Shown in pieces: positions 19,484 through 28,911 of a stretch of 64,000 nt of DNA. The position numbers were made by a program, and so were the translations under genes. This stretch comes from RH-AL1 sp965277735. GTDB taxonomy: Bacteria > Pseudomonadota > Alphaproteobacteria > Rhizobiales > Beijerinckiaceae. The notes under the pieces are model-generated. The model was not told where the DNA came from. It was given only the letters and a program-made list of their open reading frames with translations, and made no database searches. The stretch is from assembly GCA_965277735.1 (NCBI GenBank), contig CBDIDO010000003.1, positions 1,426,001 through 1,490,000 on the forward strand. Direction: 5' to 3'. Each line of letters begins with the position of its first letter. Position 1 is the stretch's first letter.

Positions 19484-20632
19484 CTACGACGCGCGGCCGC
19501 CGACGAGCGGCACCCCGGCGCCGCGCGGCTCGCCTGCCGTGCGCGGCGAAAGGGCGAGCGCGAGATCGAGATAGCCACGCGCACCCGCGCGCCACGAGAA
19601 GCGGGGATAACGCGCCTTGCCCTTCGCCCGCAGCGTCTCGCCCAGGCTCGCATCCTGTGCGAGCCGCGTGATCTGCTCCAGCCAGGCCGCCGGCTCGTCG
19701 GCGGACGCATAGAGCGCGGCGTCGCCACAAACTTCGGGCATGCTCGCGCAATCCGACGAGACGATCGGCGCGCCGTGCACCATCGCCTCGACCAGCGGGA
19801 TCCCGAACCCTTCGGTGCGAGACGGGAACGCGAAGCAGACCGCCTGCGCGAACAGCGCGGCGAGATCGTCGTCGGACACGAAACCAACGGGGAAGACGTT
19901 GACTGTTTGCGTCAGCGCGGCCTCGGTGAAGATCGACGAGGTGCCGCCGGAGACGACGAGATCGAGGCCGAGCGCGTCGAGCGCGGGGGCGATACCGAGC
20001 AGCAGGTCGAGCTGCTTGTGCTTGGCGCGGCTGCCGAGCGCGAAGACGAACGGGCGCTTGAAATGTCCCGGCGCATCGAAGCGCGAAGCTTTGCGGTTCC
20101 AGCGCAGCGCGTGCTCGTGGCCGTTGTGGATGACGCGCGCCGGCCTGGCGCCGGTGACGCCGAACTCCTGCAGCATCTCCGCGGAGAAGGTGGACACCGT
20201 GGTGACGGCCCGCGCGCGACGCGCCAGCAGGGGGAAGGCGGCGCGGTAGGCGAGGCGGAAGCCGCGCGTGTAGCTCGCCGGCGCGAGGAAGGTGTTGGCG
20301 TCGTGCAGGCACAGGATCTGGCGCCCGTGCGCGATCGGCCCGAGATTGGCGAAGCTGAGCAGGCCGCCCTTCGCCATTGTCGGCAGGACGAGCTGTTCCC
20401 AGCCATGGCCGCGCCCGCGCGCGCTCTTGCGCACCGCGATATTGGCGAAAACCGGATCCGTCTCACAATCGGCGGGCAGGCAGATCTCGAAGGCGAGCTT
20501 GCGTGCGAGCTCCTCGTCCTGGCCGAGCCACGCGTCCATCTCGCGCGTCATCTCGCCGGCGTAGCGCTGCACGCCGGTCTGCGGCTGGGTCAGGAAGCGG
20601 CCGTTGATCGACCAGGTTGCGCGGGCTTTCAT
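19484..20632 (-). CDS. Glycosyltransferase family 4
   Basis: A 382-residue GT-B protein starting MKARATWSINGRFLTQPQTGVQRYAGEM. The N-terminal domain has LCLHDANTF and VTTVSTFSAEML. The C-terminal domain begins near FVFALGSRAKHKQL and has the nucleotide-sugar site FAFPSRTEGFGIPLVEAM, in which the E-x7-E pair is visible. It would add a sugar, often mannose, to a lipid-linked EPS intermediate in the cytosol. The start overlaps the stop of the upstream glycosyltransferase by four bases (ATGA), so the two are coupled. Confidence 0.88.
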   Translation of the reverse strand: MKARATWSINGRFLTQPQTGVQRYAGEMTREMDAWLGQDEELARKLAFEICLPADCETDPVFANIAVRKSARGRGHGWEQLVLPTMAKGGLLSFANLGPIAHGRQILCLHDANTFLAPASYTRGFRLAYRAAFPLLARRARAVTTVSTFSAEMLQEFGVTGARPARVIHNGHEHALRWNRKASRFDAPGHFKRPFVFALGSRAKHKQLDLLLGIAPALDALGLDLVVSGGTSSIFTEAALTQTVNVFPVGFVSDDDLAALFAQAVCFAFPSRTEGFGIPLVEAMVHGAPIVSSDCASMPEVCGDAALYASADEPAAWLEQITRLAQDASLGETLRAKGKARYPRFSWRAGARGYLDLALALSPRTAGEPRGAGVPLVGGRAS

Positions 20633-21768
20633 TCCGCCGCCTCGGCGAACGGCGGCGGCACCTTGCGCCGGCCCAAGGTCCGCTCGATGGCGCCGTCGAT
20701 CGCGGTCTGCAGGCGGCGACGAAACACGTCGCGGCCGAAGCCGCGGGCGTGGCGCCGGATGTCCTCCGGCACGAACTTGTCCTCGATCGACTCGAACCGC
20801 TCGATCGCCGCGGCGAGCGCGTCCTCGGTCTGGCGGTGGAAGAAGGTGCCGCTGACGCCCTCGACGACGGTGTCGAGCGCGCCGCCCGAGCCGAAGGCGA
20901 TGACGGGACGCCCCGAGGCCATCGCCTCGAGCGGGACGATGCCGAAATCCTCCTCGCCGGGAAACAACAGCGCGCGGCAGTTGCTGTAGCAGTGCGCGAG
21001 CTCCTCGTGCGAGGCCCAGCCGCGGAACTCGACCGTCGGCCCGGCCATCGCGCGCAGCCGCGCGTCCTCCGACCCGTTGCCGATGATGACGAGCTTGCGC
21101 CCGAGCTTCGTGCAGGCGGCGACCGCGAGGTCGACGCGCTTATAGGGAACGAGCTGGCCGATGTAGAAGTAGAAGTCGCGCGTGGGCTCGGGCGCGATCT
21201 CGAACGAGTCGAGGCTCACCGGCGGGAAGATGATCTCGGCCTCGCGCCGGTACGCCTTGGCGATGCGGCGCGCGATGAAGGTCGAGTTGGCGATGAAGTG
21301 GTCGACTCGGGCGGCCGAGGCGACGTCCCACAGGCGCAGCGGCGGCATCATCAAGGACATGAAGATCCGCGTGAAGCGCGAGGCGTTGCCGCGATAGACG
21401 CTGTACTGGTCCCACAGGTAGCGCATCGGCGAGTGGCAGTAGCAGACGTGCACCGCGTTCGGATGCGTGATGACGCCCTTCGCCGGTCCCGATTCGGACG
21501 ACAGGACGAGGTCGTAGCCGGTGAGGTCGAGCTCCTCGAGCGCCGCCGGCATCAGCGGCAGGTACTTCTGATAGAGCTTCCTGGCGAACGGCAGGCGCGA
21601 GATGAAGGTCGTCTGGATACGATGGCTGTTGATCAGCGCGCTCGTGCGCGCGGGATCGTGCACGTGCGTGAAGATGTCGGCATCTGGATAGAGCCGGCAC
21701 ATCTCTTCGAGCACCTTCTCGCCGCCGCGCATGCCGACGAGCCAGTAATGAACGATTGCAACTCGCAT
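20629..21768 (-). CDS. Glycosyltransferase family 4
   Basis: A 379-residue GT-B enzyme. The N-terminus MRVAIVHYWLVGMRGGEKVLE is characteristic of a GT4 subgroup in EPS clusters. The acceptor domain has CYCHSPMRYLWDQY. The donor domain has FYFYIGQLVPYKRVDLAV and ALLFPGEEDFGIVPLEAMASG with the E-x7-E motif. I chose the ATG at 21768 because the sequence upstream is not conserved-looking. It is the first gene of the minus-strand EPS cluster, divergent from the GH16 gene. Confidence 0.88.
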   Translation of the reverse strand: MRVAIVHYWLVGMRGGEKVLEEMCRLYPDADIFTHVHDPARTSALINSHRIQTTFISRLPFARKLYQKYLPLMPAALEELDLTGYDLVLSSESGPAKGVITHPNAVHVCYCHSPMRYLWDQYSVYRGNASRFTRIFMSLMMPPLRLWDVASAARVDHFIANSTFIARRIAKAYRREAEIIFPPVSLDSFEIAPEPTRDFYFYIGQLVPYKRVDLAVAACTKLGRKLVIIGNGSEDARLRAMAGPTVEFRGWASHEELAHCYSNCRALLFPGEEDFGIVPLEAMASGRPVIAFGSGGALDTVVEGVSGTFFHRQTEDALAAAIERFESIEDKFVPEDIRRHARGFGRDVFRRRLQTAIDGAIERTLGRRKVPPPFAEAAE

Positions 21769-22141
21769 CGTGCCTACCTCCGCCTGCAAGTAACCACGCA
21801 AGTGTTACCGTGTCGTGCGCATCGCGCTCACCAATCGAGCAGACACCAGCGAAACGGCGGGCCGACAAGCAAAAGCCTTTCGTAGTCGTAAGCGTTCATT
21901 AATGGCTTCGCGGAGATTCAGCTTCCGTAGCGAAAACGATCTTGTGTCGATGCGGCACAAACCGGCGGCTTTTGGACCGGCCGGACCGCCACGAAAGACG
22001 GCCGCGGGCCTGATACCGGGTTCGCGCGTGGCGTAAAGACTTTGTTAACTACCAAACCATGCGGGATCGGCGGCGTGGCGCCATCCGCGCGTCCGGCACG
22101 CGTGATGCTGCTTCAATGCGGAGTGGAGAAAAGGTCGCATT
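21769..22141. other. Divergent intergenic region of the EPS locus
   Basis: These 373 bases separate two divergent EPS transcripts, so they must hold both promoters. I see an eight-base palindrome CATTAATG inside GTTCATTAATGGC near 21895 and AT-richer patches near 21940 and 22040. I cannot identify a convincing -35/-10 pair or a known operator. No coding frame here looks real. Confidence 0.5.
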
Positions 22142-22993
22142 ATGGGTCACAAGCGTCTCGTCACAGCACTGCTCGCTTGCGCCGGTCTCGGCGTCGCCGT
22201 GCTGTCCTGGCAAGTGTGGGGCGACGACGCTGCGCCGGCGGTCGCGGCCCCCGCCGCGTCGATCGACGAGACGAACCTCGACATCGCGAACTACCGCCGC
22301 ACTTTCTTCGATGGTTTCGACCATCTCGACGTCTCGGCGTGGGGGCCGGATTCGCGCTGGATCGCGCATACGCCGTGGCACGGCGACTTCGGCGACGCGA
22401 CCTTCGTCGACCCGCAGCCGGGCTTCCCCTTCGCGACGTCGGGCGGGATGCTGCGCATCGAGGCGCGCAAGCTGCCCGACGGCCGCTGGCAGTCGGGCCT
22501 GATCTCCTCGCGCGCCCACGACGGCCTGGGCGAGGACGGCTTCGCGCAGAAGTACGGATACTTCGAGATCGAGACCAAGCTGCCCGGTGGCACGGGCACC
22601 TGGCCGGCGTTCTGGCTGGTCGGCGTCACGCCGCAGCCGCGCGCGGAGATCGACACGTTCGAATATTACGGCAACGCGTCGGCCTCCTACCATGCCAACG
22701 TCCACGTCTGGTCCGACGACGACCGCAAGTTCGGCGACGGCAAGATCGTCGACATCCCGAAGGACGCGGCGGTCTCGCGCTTCAATCGCTACGGCGTGCT
22801 CATCGACCACGATTGGGTGACGTTCTACTTCAATCGCAGGCAGGTCTGGCGCACGCCGACGCGGCCCGAGTTCCGCCAGCCGATGTACATCCTCGCCAAC
22901 CTCGCGCTCGGCTCCGGCTGGCCGATCGACAAGGTGGCAAATCCTTCTTTTATGTACATCAAGTCGATCGCCGCCTACGAGCGCCGGTCGTGA
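22142..22993 (+). CDS. Glycoside hydrolase family 16 (endo-beta-glycanase)
   Basis: The 283-residue protein begins with an N-terminal membrane-spanning or signal segment (LVTALLACAGLGVAVLSW). The GH16 jelly-roll follows, with the catalytic signature EIDTFE: nucleophile E169, assisting D171 and acid/base E174. WPAFWLVG before it and ILANLALGSGWP after it are family-typical. Such enzymes (ExoK/ExsH types) trim acidic EPS or beta-1,3-1,4-glucans outside the cytosol and set polymer length. Its position in the EPS locus supports that role. The next gene starts at or just after its stop. Confidence 0.92.
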   Translation: MGHKRLVTALLACAGLGVAVLSWQVWGDDAAPAVAAPAASIDETNLDIANYRRTFFDGFDHLDVSAWGPDSRWIAHTPWHGDFGDATFVDPQPGFPFATSGGMLRIEARKLPDGRWQSGLISSRAHDGLGEDGFAQKYGYFEIETKLPGGTGTWPAFWLVGVTPQPRAEIDTFEYYGNASASYHANVHVWSDDDRKFGDGKIVDIPKDAAVSRFNRYGVLIDHDWVTFYFNRRQVWRTPTRPEFRQPMYILANLALGSGWPIDKVANPSFMYIKSIAAYERRS

Positions 22994-23007
22994 GCCGGGC
23001 CGGCGCG

Positions 23008-24162
23008 ATGACGGCGTCGGCGACGCATGGCCTGGACGCGCTCGCGACCGACCGGCCCGATACCTTGGCGCGCCTGCGCACGTTCCACACGCTCGACGCG
23101 CTGCGTGGGGTCGCCGCCCTTATCGTGCTGTTCTTCCATGCCGGGTTCTTCTTCGGCGTCGCACCGCCGGCGGAAGGCTATCTCGCCGTCGATCTGTTCT
23201 TTGCGATGAGCGGCTTCGTGATCGCCTATCGTTACGAGGACGATCTCGCCAAGGGTCTCAGCCTCGGTGCGTTCATGGCGCTGCGCCTGCGCCGGCTCTA
23301 TCCGTTGTTCCTGCTCGGTACGATCCTGGGGGTCCTGCCGGCGCTCGCCTCCCTGGCGGCCGGTCATCCCGACACGCTGCACGAAGGCCTGCTGGCGGCG
23401 TTTCCGTTCGCGCTGTTCATGCTGCCGTCGCACACGGTCGCTGCCAAGTTGAAGGATTTCTATCCGCTCAACTTCGTCTCGTGGTCGCTGGCGCTCGAGC
23501 TTCTCGTGAACGTCGCCTGGGCCGCGACCTATCGCTTCTGGAACGTCCGCCATCTCGTTCACCTGCTGGTCGCGTCCTTTCTCTGCCTGTGCGTCATCGC
23601 CTTCGCCAACGGCTCGCTCAATGTCGGCTACGACTGGGACAATGCGCTCGGTGGCTTGCCGCGCGTCGCCTATGGCTTCGGCTTCGGCGTCCTGCTCTTC
23701 AAGCTCCGCGACACGCGCTTGTCCCTGCCGCGCGTGCCGTGGTGGGGGCTCGTCGCGCTCGTGCCGGCCTTGCTCGTCCTCGATCCGGCGTGGCTGGGCG
23801 CCTGGGCGCAGCCCGTCTTCGATATCGTCTTCGTCGCGCTGGTCGTGCCGGCGATCGTCCGCGCGGCGCTGGTGAACGAGCCGCCGCCTGCCGCGCGGGG
23901 CCTCTGCGCGCTCGCGGGCGTCTTCTCCTACGTGCTCTATTCGCTGCACATCGGATATGTCGGGCTGTTCCTGCGCTTCGAGGAGCGTCTGCATCTCGAC
24001 CTGTCGACCACGTCGCCGCTGCGCGCGATCAGCTTCGCGCTCGGTCTCGCCGCGCTCTGCTGGGTCGCGCATGTCGGCTACGACAAGCCGATCCGCCGCT
24101 GGCTCGGGCGCTGGCGCATGCCCTCGCGGCAGGCTGCGTTGCAGGCGGCCGCGGATAAATAA
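23008..24162 (+). CDS. Acyltransferase 3 family membrane protein (EPS acylation)
   Basis: A 384-residue polytopic protein with about ten hydrophobic segments. The start RTFHTLDALRGVAALIVLFFHA carries the conserved RG...H of acyltransferase-3 proteins, followed by DLFFAMSGFVIAYRYE and FMALRLRRLYPLF, all hallmarks of the family. It would transfer acetyl or succinyl groups to sugars on the polysaccharide. A GTG at 22990 overlapping the GH16 stop codon (GTGA) is an in-frame alternative start and would mean translational coupling. Confidence 0.88.
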   Translation: MTASATHGLDALATDRPDTLARLRTFHTLDALRGVAALIVLFFHAGFFFGVAPPAEGYLAVDLFFAMSGFVIAYRYEDDLAKGLSLGAFMALRLRRLYPLFLLGTILGVLPALASLAAGHPDTLHEGLLAAFPFALFMLPSHTVAAKLKDFYPLNFVSWSLALELLVNVAWAATYRFWNVRHLVHLLVASFLCLCVIAFANGSLNVGYDWDNALGGLPRVAYGFGFGVLLFKLRDTRLSLPRVPWWGLVALVPALLVLDPAWLGAWAQPVFDIVFVALVVPAIVRAALVNEPPPAARGLCALAGVFSYVLYSLHIGYVGLFLRFEERLHLDLSTTSPLRAISFALGLAALCWVAHVGYDKPIRRWLGRWRMPSRQAALQAAADK

Positions 24163-24259
24163 TTAAGGTTGTTTTCCTAGTCTTTCGGCCGTGTGGCCCC
24201 GTTTGGGACACCGCGACATCGGCCACCGGTCGATCTGTCAGCCGAGTGAGACGCGTCGC

Positions 24260-26401
24260 GTGCAGTCAATCGATCAGAGAGACGATCTCGACCGTCTCGA
24301 TCTCGACGAGATCAAGCGCTTCCTGAAGCGCCGGTGGCGTTTCATCGTCGCGACCGCGTTTATCTGCGCCATCCTCGCCGCCGGCATCTGCCTCTCGCTC
24401 ACGCCGACCTACAAGGCGACCTCGCAGGTCCTGCTCGACCCGCGCCGCCAGCACGTCTTCGGCGGCGACTCTGGCAACGCGGATTCGGGCCTCGATTCCT
24501 CGGTGGTCGACAGCCAGATCCCGATCCTCTTGTCGACGCGCCTGCTCGCCAAGGTCATCGCCAAGGAGCATCTCGCCGAGGATCCCGAGTTCGCCTCGCC
24601 GGCGCGGGGGGGACTTCTCGACCGTATCGCAGGACTGTTCCGTCCCGCGAAGCCTGCGAATATCGACGGACCGAGCTTCGATGGCATCGATCCCAGGCTC
24701 GTGCCCGTCATCTCGCGCCTGTTCGACAAGATCGACGTCCAGCGCGTGCAGAAGAGCTACGTGCTGTCGATCTCGGTGTCCGCGAAGACGCCGGGCAAAG
24801 CCACACGGCTCGCCGACACGATCGCCTCGGTCTACGTCGAGGATCAGGTCGAGGTTCACTCGCATGCCCTGCAGCAGGCCGCAGACTTCTTCCAGGATCG
24901 TCTCGGCAGCCTGCGCCAGCAGGTGCACGAATCCGAGCAGGCGGTCGCCGACTACCGTAAGGCGCACGGGCTGACGCCCGTCACCGACGACCGCTCGACG
25001 ACGGTCGGCCAGCAGCAGCTGCAGAATCTCAACGAGAAGCTCGCGCAGGCGAGTGCCGATACGGCCGGCCGCCTTGCCGCCTATCAGCAGGCGACGCAGT
25101 TCAAGTCGAGCGGGATCAATCTCGACTCGCTGCCGGAGATCATCCGCTCGCCGGTCATCAACCAGCTGCGCACCCAGCAGGCCGAGCTGACGCGCCGCGC
25201 GGCCGATCTCGCGGCCATGTATGGGCCGGCGTTCCCGGCGATGGCCCAGATCAAGGCGCAGCGCGCCGGCCTCGATCGCGCGATCGCCGCCGAGATGGCG
25301 CGGCTCGTCTCGACGGCGAAGAACGATTACGAGGTGGCCAAGGCCCGCGAGGCCTCGCTGCGGCAGTCGATCGGCTCCCTGAGCGCGACATCGGGCGGCG
25401 ACGACGATGTCGGCGTCAAGCTGCGCGAGCTCGAGCGGATCAACCTCGCCAACCGGGCCCTGTTCGAGAACTTCCTCAACCGCGCCAAGCTGACCCAGGA
25501 GCAGTCGAGCTTCGAGGAGACCGACGCGCGCGTCATCTCGCCTGCGCTCGAGCCGACGAGCCCGTCGTTCCCGAAGACCAAGATCATCGTCGCCGTCGCC
25601 TTCGTCGTCGGTCTCATGATCGGGCTTGGGCTGGCGATGCTGCTCGATAAGCTGCGTGGCGCGAAGCCCGCCAAATCGGCGGCGGCGCGGGCCGATGCCT
25701 TCATCCTCGGCCGCGTGCCGGCGATCGACAGCCGGCGCGGCGCGGCGGCGGATACGGTCGCCGAGGCGCTCGGCCACATGGAGGCCCATCCCGGCTCTCC
25801 CTTCGCCCGTGCGATCGCGACCCTCGCGGCCCGGATTTCGCCGGAGACCGATGCCGGCGCCGGTCGCACCATGATGCTCGCCGCGCTCGGCCCCGATGCC
25901 GGCGCCGCCAACCTCGCTGTCTGCCTCGCGGCGGCCGCCAGCGCCGCCGGTCGTCGCGTGCTCCTGATCGATGCGGATTCGACGCGCCAGGCGCTCACCC
26001 GCCAGCTCGGCCTCGACGGACGCCCCGGTCTCGCCGAGGTGCTGCGCGGCGAGATCGCCGCCAACAAGGCCGTCGCCGCGATGCCGCGCTTCGCGGCGCT
26101 CCCGATCGGCGCGCGCAAGCTCGACCCCAAGGCCGCGGCCAAGCAGCTGCGCGGTTTCCTCGGCGAGGCCTGCACCCGGTTCGACCTCGTGCTGGTCCAC
26201 GCGCCGGCCTTCGCCGACGGGATGGACCCGCTGGCGCTGTCGGCGGCGACCGACGGGCTTGCCGTGATCGCCTCCTGGGACGAGCTCCTGCGCGACGATT
26301 TCATCGCCGTCGTCGACGCGGTCGCCGACAAGCCGAGCTTCGCCGGCATCGTCCTCAACCGTGTCGAGGCGGAAGAAGACGAGTACGCGCTCGCCGGCTA
26401 G
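24260..26401 (+). CDS. Polysaccharide co-polymerase (Wzz/GumC/ExoP type) with degenerate BY-kinase domain
   Basis: About 713 residues from a GTG start. TM1 (about 28-48, VATAFICAILAAGI) is followed by PTYKATSQVLLDPRR, a typical Wzz start. A long periplasmic coiled coil (about 190-400) follows, then the ALEPTSPSFPKTKI motif and TM2 (about 440-460). The C-terminal domain has the fold of tyrosine autokinases. It keeps the Walker A'-like VLLIDADSTRQ, but in place of a GxxGxGK(S/T) P-loop it reads LGPDAGAANLAV. There is no C-terminal tyrosine cluster. The protein probably sets EPS chain length but cannot bind ATP in the usual way. Confidence 0.85.
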   Translation: MQSIDQRDDLDRLDLDEIKRFLKRRWRFIVATAFICAILAAGICLSLTPTYKATSQVLLDPRRQHVFGGDSGNADSGLDSSVVDSQIPILLSTRLLAKVIAKEHLAEDPEFASPARGGLLDRIAGLFRPAKPANIDGPSFDGIDPRLVPVISRLFDKIDVQRVQKSYVLSISVSAKTPGKATRLADTIASVYVEDQVEVHSHALQQAADFFQDRLGSLRQQVHESEQAVADYRKAHGLTPVTDDRSTTVGQQQLQNLNEKLAQASADTAGRLAAYQQATQFKSSGINLDSLPEIIRSPVINQLRTQQAELTRRAADLAAMYGPAFPAMAQIKAQRAGLDRAIAAEMARLVSTAKNDYEVAKAREASLRQSIGSLSATSGGDDDVGVKLRELERINLANRALFENFLNRAKLTQEQSSFEETDARVISPALEPTSPSFPKTKIIVAVAFVVGLMIGLGLAMLLDKLRGAKPAKSAAARADAFILGRVPAIDSRRGAAADTVAEALGHMEAHPGSPFARAIATLAARISPETDAGAGRTMMLAALGPDAGAANLAVCLAAAASAAGRRVLLIDADSTRQALTRQLGLDGRPGLAEVLRGEIAANKAVAAMPRFAALPIGARKLDPKAAAKQLRGFLGEACTRFDLVLVHAPAFADGMDPLALSAATDGLAVIASWDELLRDDFIAVVDAVADKPSFAGIVLNRVEAEEDEYALAG

Positions 26402-26509
26402 GGCGTAAATTCGCCGACCGACGCAAGCCTTTCTCAACAAAGCTCGTGCGATACCAGAGGGCGGCCTACGGTCGGGCGGGCCGCGCGTCGTGTAGGGATC
26501 TCGCTGAAG

Positions 26510-28357
26510 ATGTACGTCGTTTCCGCCGCCCAGGACGAGCCCACGCCGGTCACGGCGCCCGAGGGCCTGAACTACGGCGTGCCGTGCGTCTTCAAGCGCT
26601 GCAGCGGATTCTTTCACCCGGCCGGCGGCACCATCGGTGTCGTGCTCTGCTCGCCCTGGGGCTACGAAGACCTCGCGATGCGCAAGAGCTGGCGCCTGCT
26701 GGCCGAGTCGATCGCCAAGGCCGGCTTTCCCTGCATCCGCTTCGATTATCCCGGCACCGGCGACTCGCTCGGCGATGCCGCTGAGGGGATCGCCCTCGCC
26801 GACTGGATCGGCGCCGTCAACGACGCGGCCGAGATGCTGCGCAAGCACAGCGGCGTCCGCCGCTTCGTCTTCATCGGCCAGTCGCTCGGCGCGACGATCG
26901 CCGCGACCGCCGCGCGCACGCGCACCGACGTCGTCGGGCTGCAGCTCATCACTCCCGTCGTGAAGGGCCGCGCCTATATCCGCGAGCTCACGGCGACCGC
27001 GACGATGGTCGCCGAGCGCATCGGCATCAAGACGGACAGGGCGCCCGAGGACGGCCTGACCGTCGTCGGCTTCACGCTTTCGCGCCGTCTCGTCGAAGAG
27101 ATCACCGCGCTCGATCTGACCCGCATCACGGACCTGCCGGTGCAAGCCGCCGTCGTCTACGACCAGGGCGACCGCAAGGCGCCCGCCGACCTCGTCGGCC
27201 ACATGGGCCGGCTCGGTGCCAAGGTCGTTATGGAACGGATCGCACCCTACCACCTCATGGTGTCGGACGCGACCGCGATCCAGCCGCTGCCGGTCGGGCC
27301 TGAATTGGTGACGGCGTCGCTGCGCGCGCTGCATCCCACCACCGTGTCGACGCTCGTGCCGCCGCCGCCGGCCTTCCCGTCCGCGCTCGTCGGGCCGTCG
27401 TTCCGCGAGGAGCCGGTGCGCTTCGGGCGGGACGGCGTGCTGTTCGGCATCCTGTGCCGCCCCTTGCATCCGCGCCCCGATGCGGCCGCCTACATTCTGC
27501 TGAATCGCGGTCTCAACGCGCATATCGGCTGGCGCCGCGTCTCGGTCGAGCAGGCGCGCAGCCTGGCGCAAGCGGGGATCGCAAGCCTGCGGTTCGATGT
27601 CGCCGGCCTCGGCGAGAGCCGCGACGAGGCGGGCCGCCCGGTCAACCTGATCTATTCCGAGCTGCTGCTTCCCGACATCATGGCCGCCGTCGACCTGATG
27701 GCGGCGCGCGGCCACGCGCGCATCGCGCTCGCGGGCGTGTGCAGCGGCGCCTACATGGCGCTCGTCGCCGCCGCCGCGGACAAGCGCATCACCGACATCG
27801 TCGCCGTCAATGCGCAGCGCGTCGTGTGGAATCCGCGCGAGAGTGCCGAAGACGTGATCCGCTACGGCCTGCGTTCGGTGAACGACTATGTCGGCGACAT
27901 CCGGAGCCGCGGCGCACTGCGCAAGCTGTTCAAGAGCCGCCGCCGTATCGTCCCGGCGCTGCGCTTCCTCGCCAAGCGCGCGGCGAAGAACGCGCTCGCG
28001 AAGGTGCCGATCGCCGTGCGGGGCCGCCTGGCCGCCGGCTCGATGGCCGCGCGGGTCGCGCAGGGCTTCGAGACCTTCGCGGCCAACGGCACCCGCGTCG
28101 CGCTGCTGTTTTCCGAGGGGGATCCCGGCCTCGCCGAGCTCGCGCATTATTACGGGCGTGAGGGCCGCGACCTCAACCAGCCCAACGTCAGCGTGGCGAT
28201 CATCCCCGGCTCCGATCACAACCTCACCACGCGCGAGGCCTCCGCCTGGATGCTGGAACGCATGGTGACATTCGCGGGCACGCAGACGGCGCGGGCGGAA
28301 GCCGGCCAGGCGCGCCAGACGGCCGCCCCGCGCAACGCGGCGGTCTGCGCGGGCTAG
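26510..28357 (+). CDS. Tandem alpha/beta-hydrolase protein of the EPS locus
   Basis: A 615-residue protein with two alpha/beta-hydrolase units. Unit 1 (about 20-270) has CSPWGYEDLAMR, FDYPGTGDSLGD and the nucleophile elbow GQSLG with S125. Unit 2 (about 300-590) has a parallel LNRGLNAHIGWRR, FDVAGLGESRDE and the elbow GVCSG, which places C411 at the nucleophile position, plus GSDHNLTTREAS with a candidate catalytic His. No signal peptide is seen. Such hydrolases occur in EPS loci, including exosortase-linked ones, and may remove or transfer acyl groups. The substrate is unknown. The ATG at 26510 follows the co-polymerase gene after about 110 bases. Confidence 0.75.
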   Translation: MYVVSAAQDEPTPVTAPEGLNYGVPCVFKRCSGFFHPAGGTIGVVLCSPWGYEDLAMRKSWRLLAESIAKAGFPCIRFDYPGTGDSLGDAAEGIALADWIGAVNDAAEMLRKHSGVRRFVFIGQSLGATIAATAARTRTDVVGLQLITPVVKGRAYIRELTATATMVAERIGIKTDRAPEDGLTVVGFTLSRRLVEEITALDLTRITDLPVQAAVVYDQGDRKAPADLVGHMGRLGAKVVMERIAPYHLMVSDATAIQPLPVGPELVTASLRALHPTTVSTLVPPPPAFPSALVGPSFREEPVRFGRDGVLFGILCRPLHPRPDAAAYILLNRGLNAHIGWRRVSVEQARSLAQAGIASLRFDVAGLGESRDEAGRPVNLIYSELLLPDIMAAVDLMAARGHARIALAGVCSGAYMALVAAAADKRITDIVAVNAQRVVWNPRESAEDVIRYGLRSVNDYVGDIRSRGALRKLFKSRRRIVPALRFLAKRAAKNALAKVPIAVRGRLAAGSMAARVAQGFETFAANGTRVALLFSEGDPGLAELAHYYGREGRDLNQPNVSVAIIPGSDHNLTTREASAWMLERMVTFAGTQTARAEAGQARQTAAPRNAAVCAG

Positions 28358-28458
28358 ACGTCTGCGGGCTGGACATTCGCGCGGGCTGGACCTGCGCGAT
28401 CGGAACTGCACAAGCTCCTCGTGGTTACGGCGGCGAAGCCGTGGCCCGGAGTGCGCAC

Positions 28459-28911
28459 ATGTATCCAGATTATTCGGCACCACCGAACCGGATGGTTGGA
28501 CGGTCATACTATTCGACCCTCGCGTCGTTTCCGCTCTCCGGCTTCGTCCTCGCTCTGCTCACCGACCTCGCCTATTGGAAGACGGCGTCGTACCTGTGGG
28601 AGACGATCTCCGTCTGGATGCTGGCGCTCGGGCTTTTCGGCGCCGGCCTCGCGTTTCTCGCCGGGATCGTCGACCTCGTGCGCAGCCGCAGGATGCGCGG
28701 TCTCGAGCAACCCTGGACGCGTCTGCTCGGCCATCTCGTCGTCGTCGCGTTGGCCCTCGTCAACGTCTTCGTCCACAGCCGCGACGGCTACACCGCCGTG
28801 GTGCCGCAGGGCCTGATCCTGTCCGCGCTGACCGTCCTCGTCATCCTCGTCACGACGATCGTGGCGGGACGGGCGGAGACTCGGAAAATGTCCGTGGGAG
28901 GGCTGGCCTGA
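28459..28911 (+). CDS. DUF2231 membrane protein
   Basis: A 150-residue protein with four hydrophobic segments. STLASFPLSGFVLALLTDLAYW at the start and GLAFLAGIVDLVR in the middle are typical of the DUF2231 family. The family is membrane-bound and of unknown function, often beside haem or sugar dehydrogenase genes. Its TGA overlaps the ATG of the following dehydrogenase-like gene (TGATG), so the two are coupled. A GTG at 28441 is an alternative start. Confidence 0.8.
   Translation: MYPDYSAPPNRMVGRSYYSTLASFPLSGFVLALLTDLAYWKTASYLWETISVWMLALGLFGAGLAFLAGIVDLVRSRRMRGLEQPWTRLLGHLVVVALALVNVFVHSRDGYTAVVPQGLILSALTVLVILVTTIVAGRAETRKMSVGGLA

Noticed and set aside
21769..22141. Small coding frames inside the divergent EPS intergenic region
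   Set aside because: They lack ribosome sites and plausible protein composition, and they overlap the space needed for two promoters.
28347..28396. Three near-copies of GCGGGCTGGAC after the tandem hydrolase gene
   Set aside because: Three short imperfect copies in a GC-rich gap are easily explained by slippage; no structure or site type fits.
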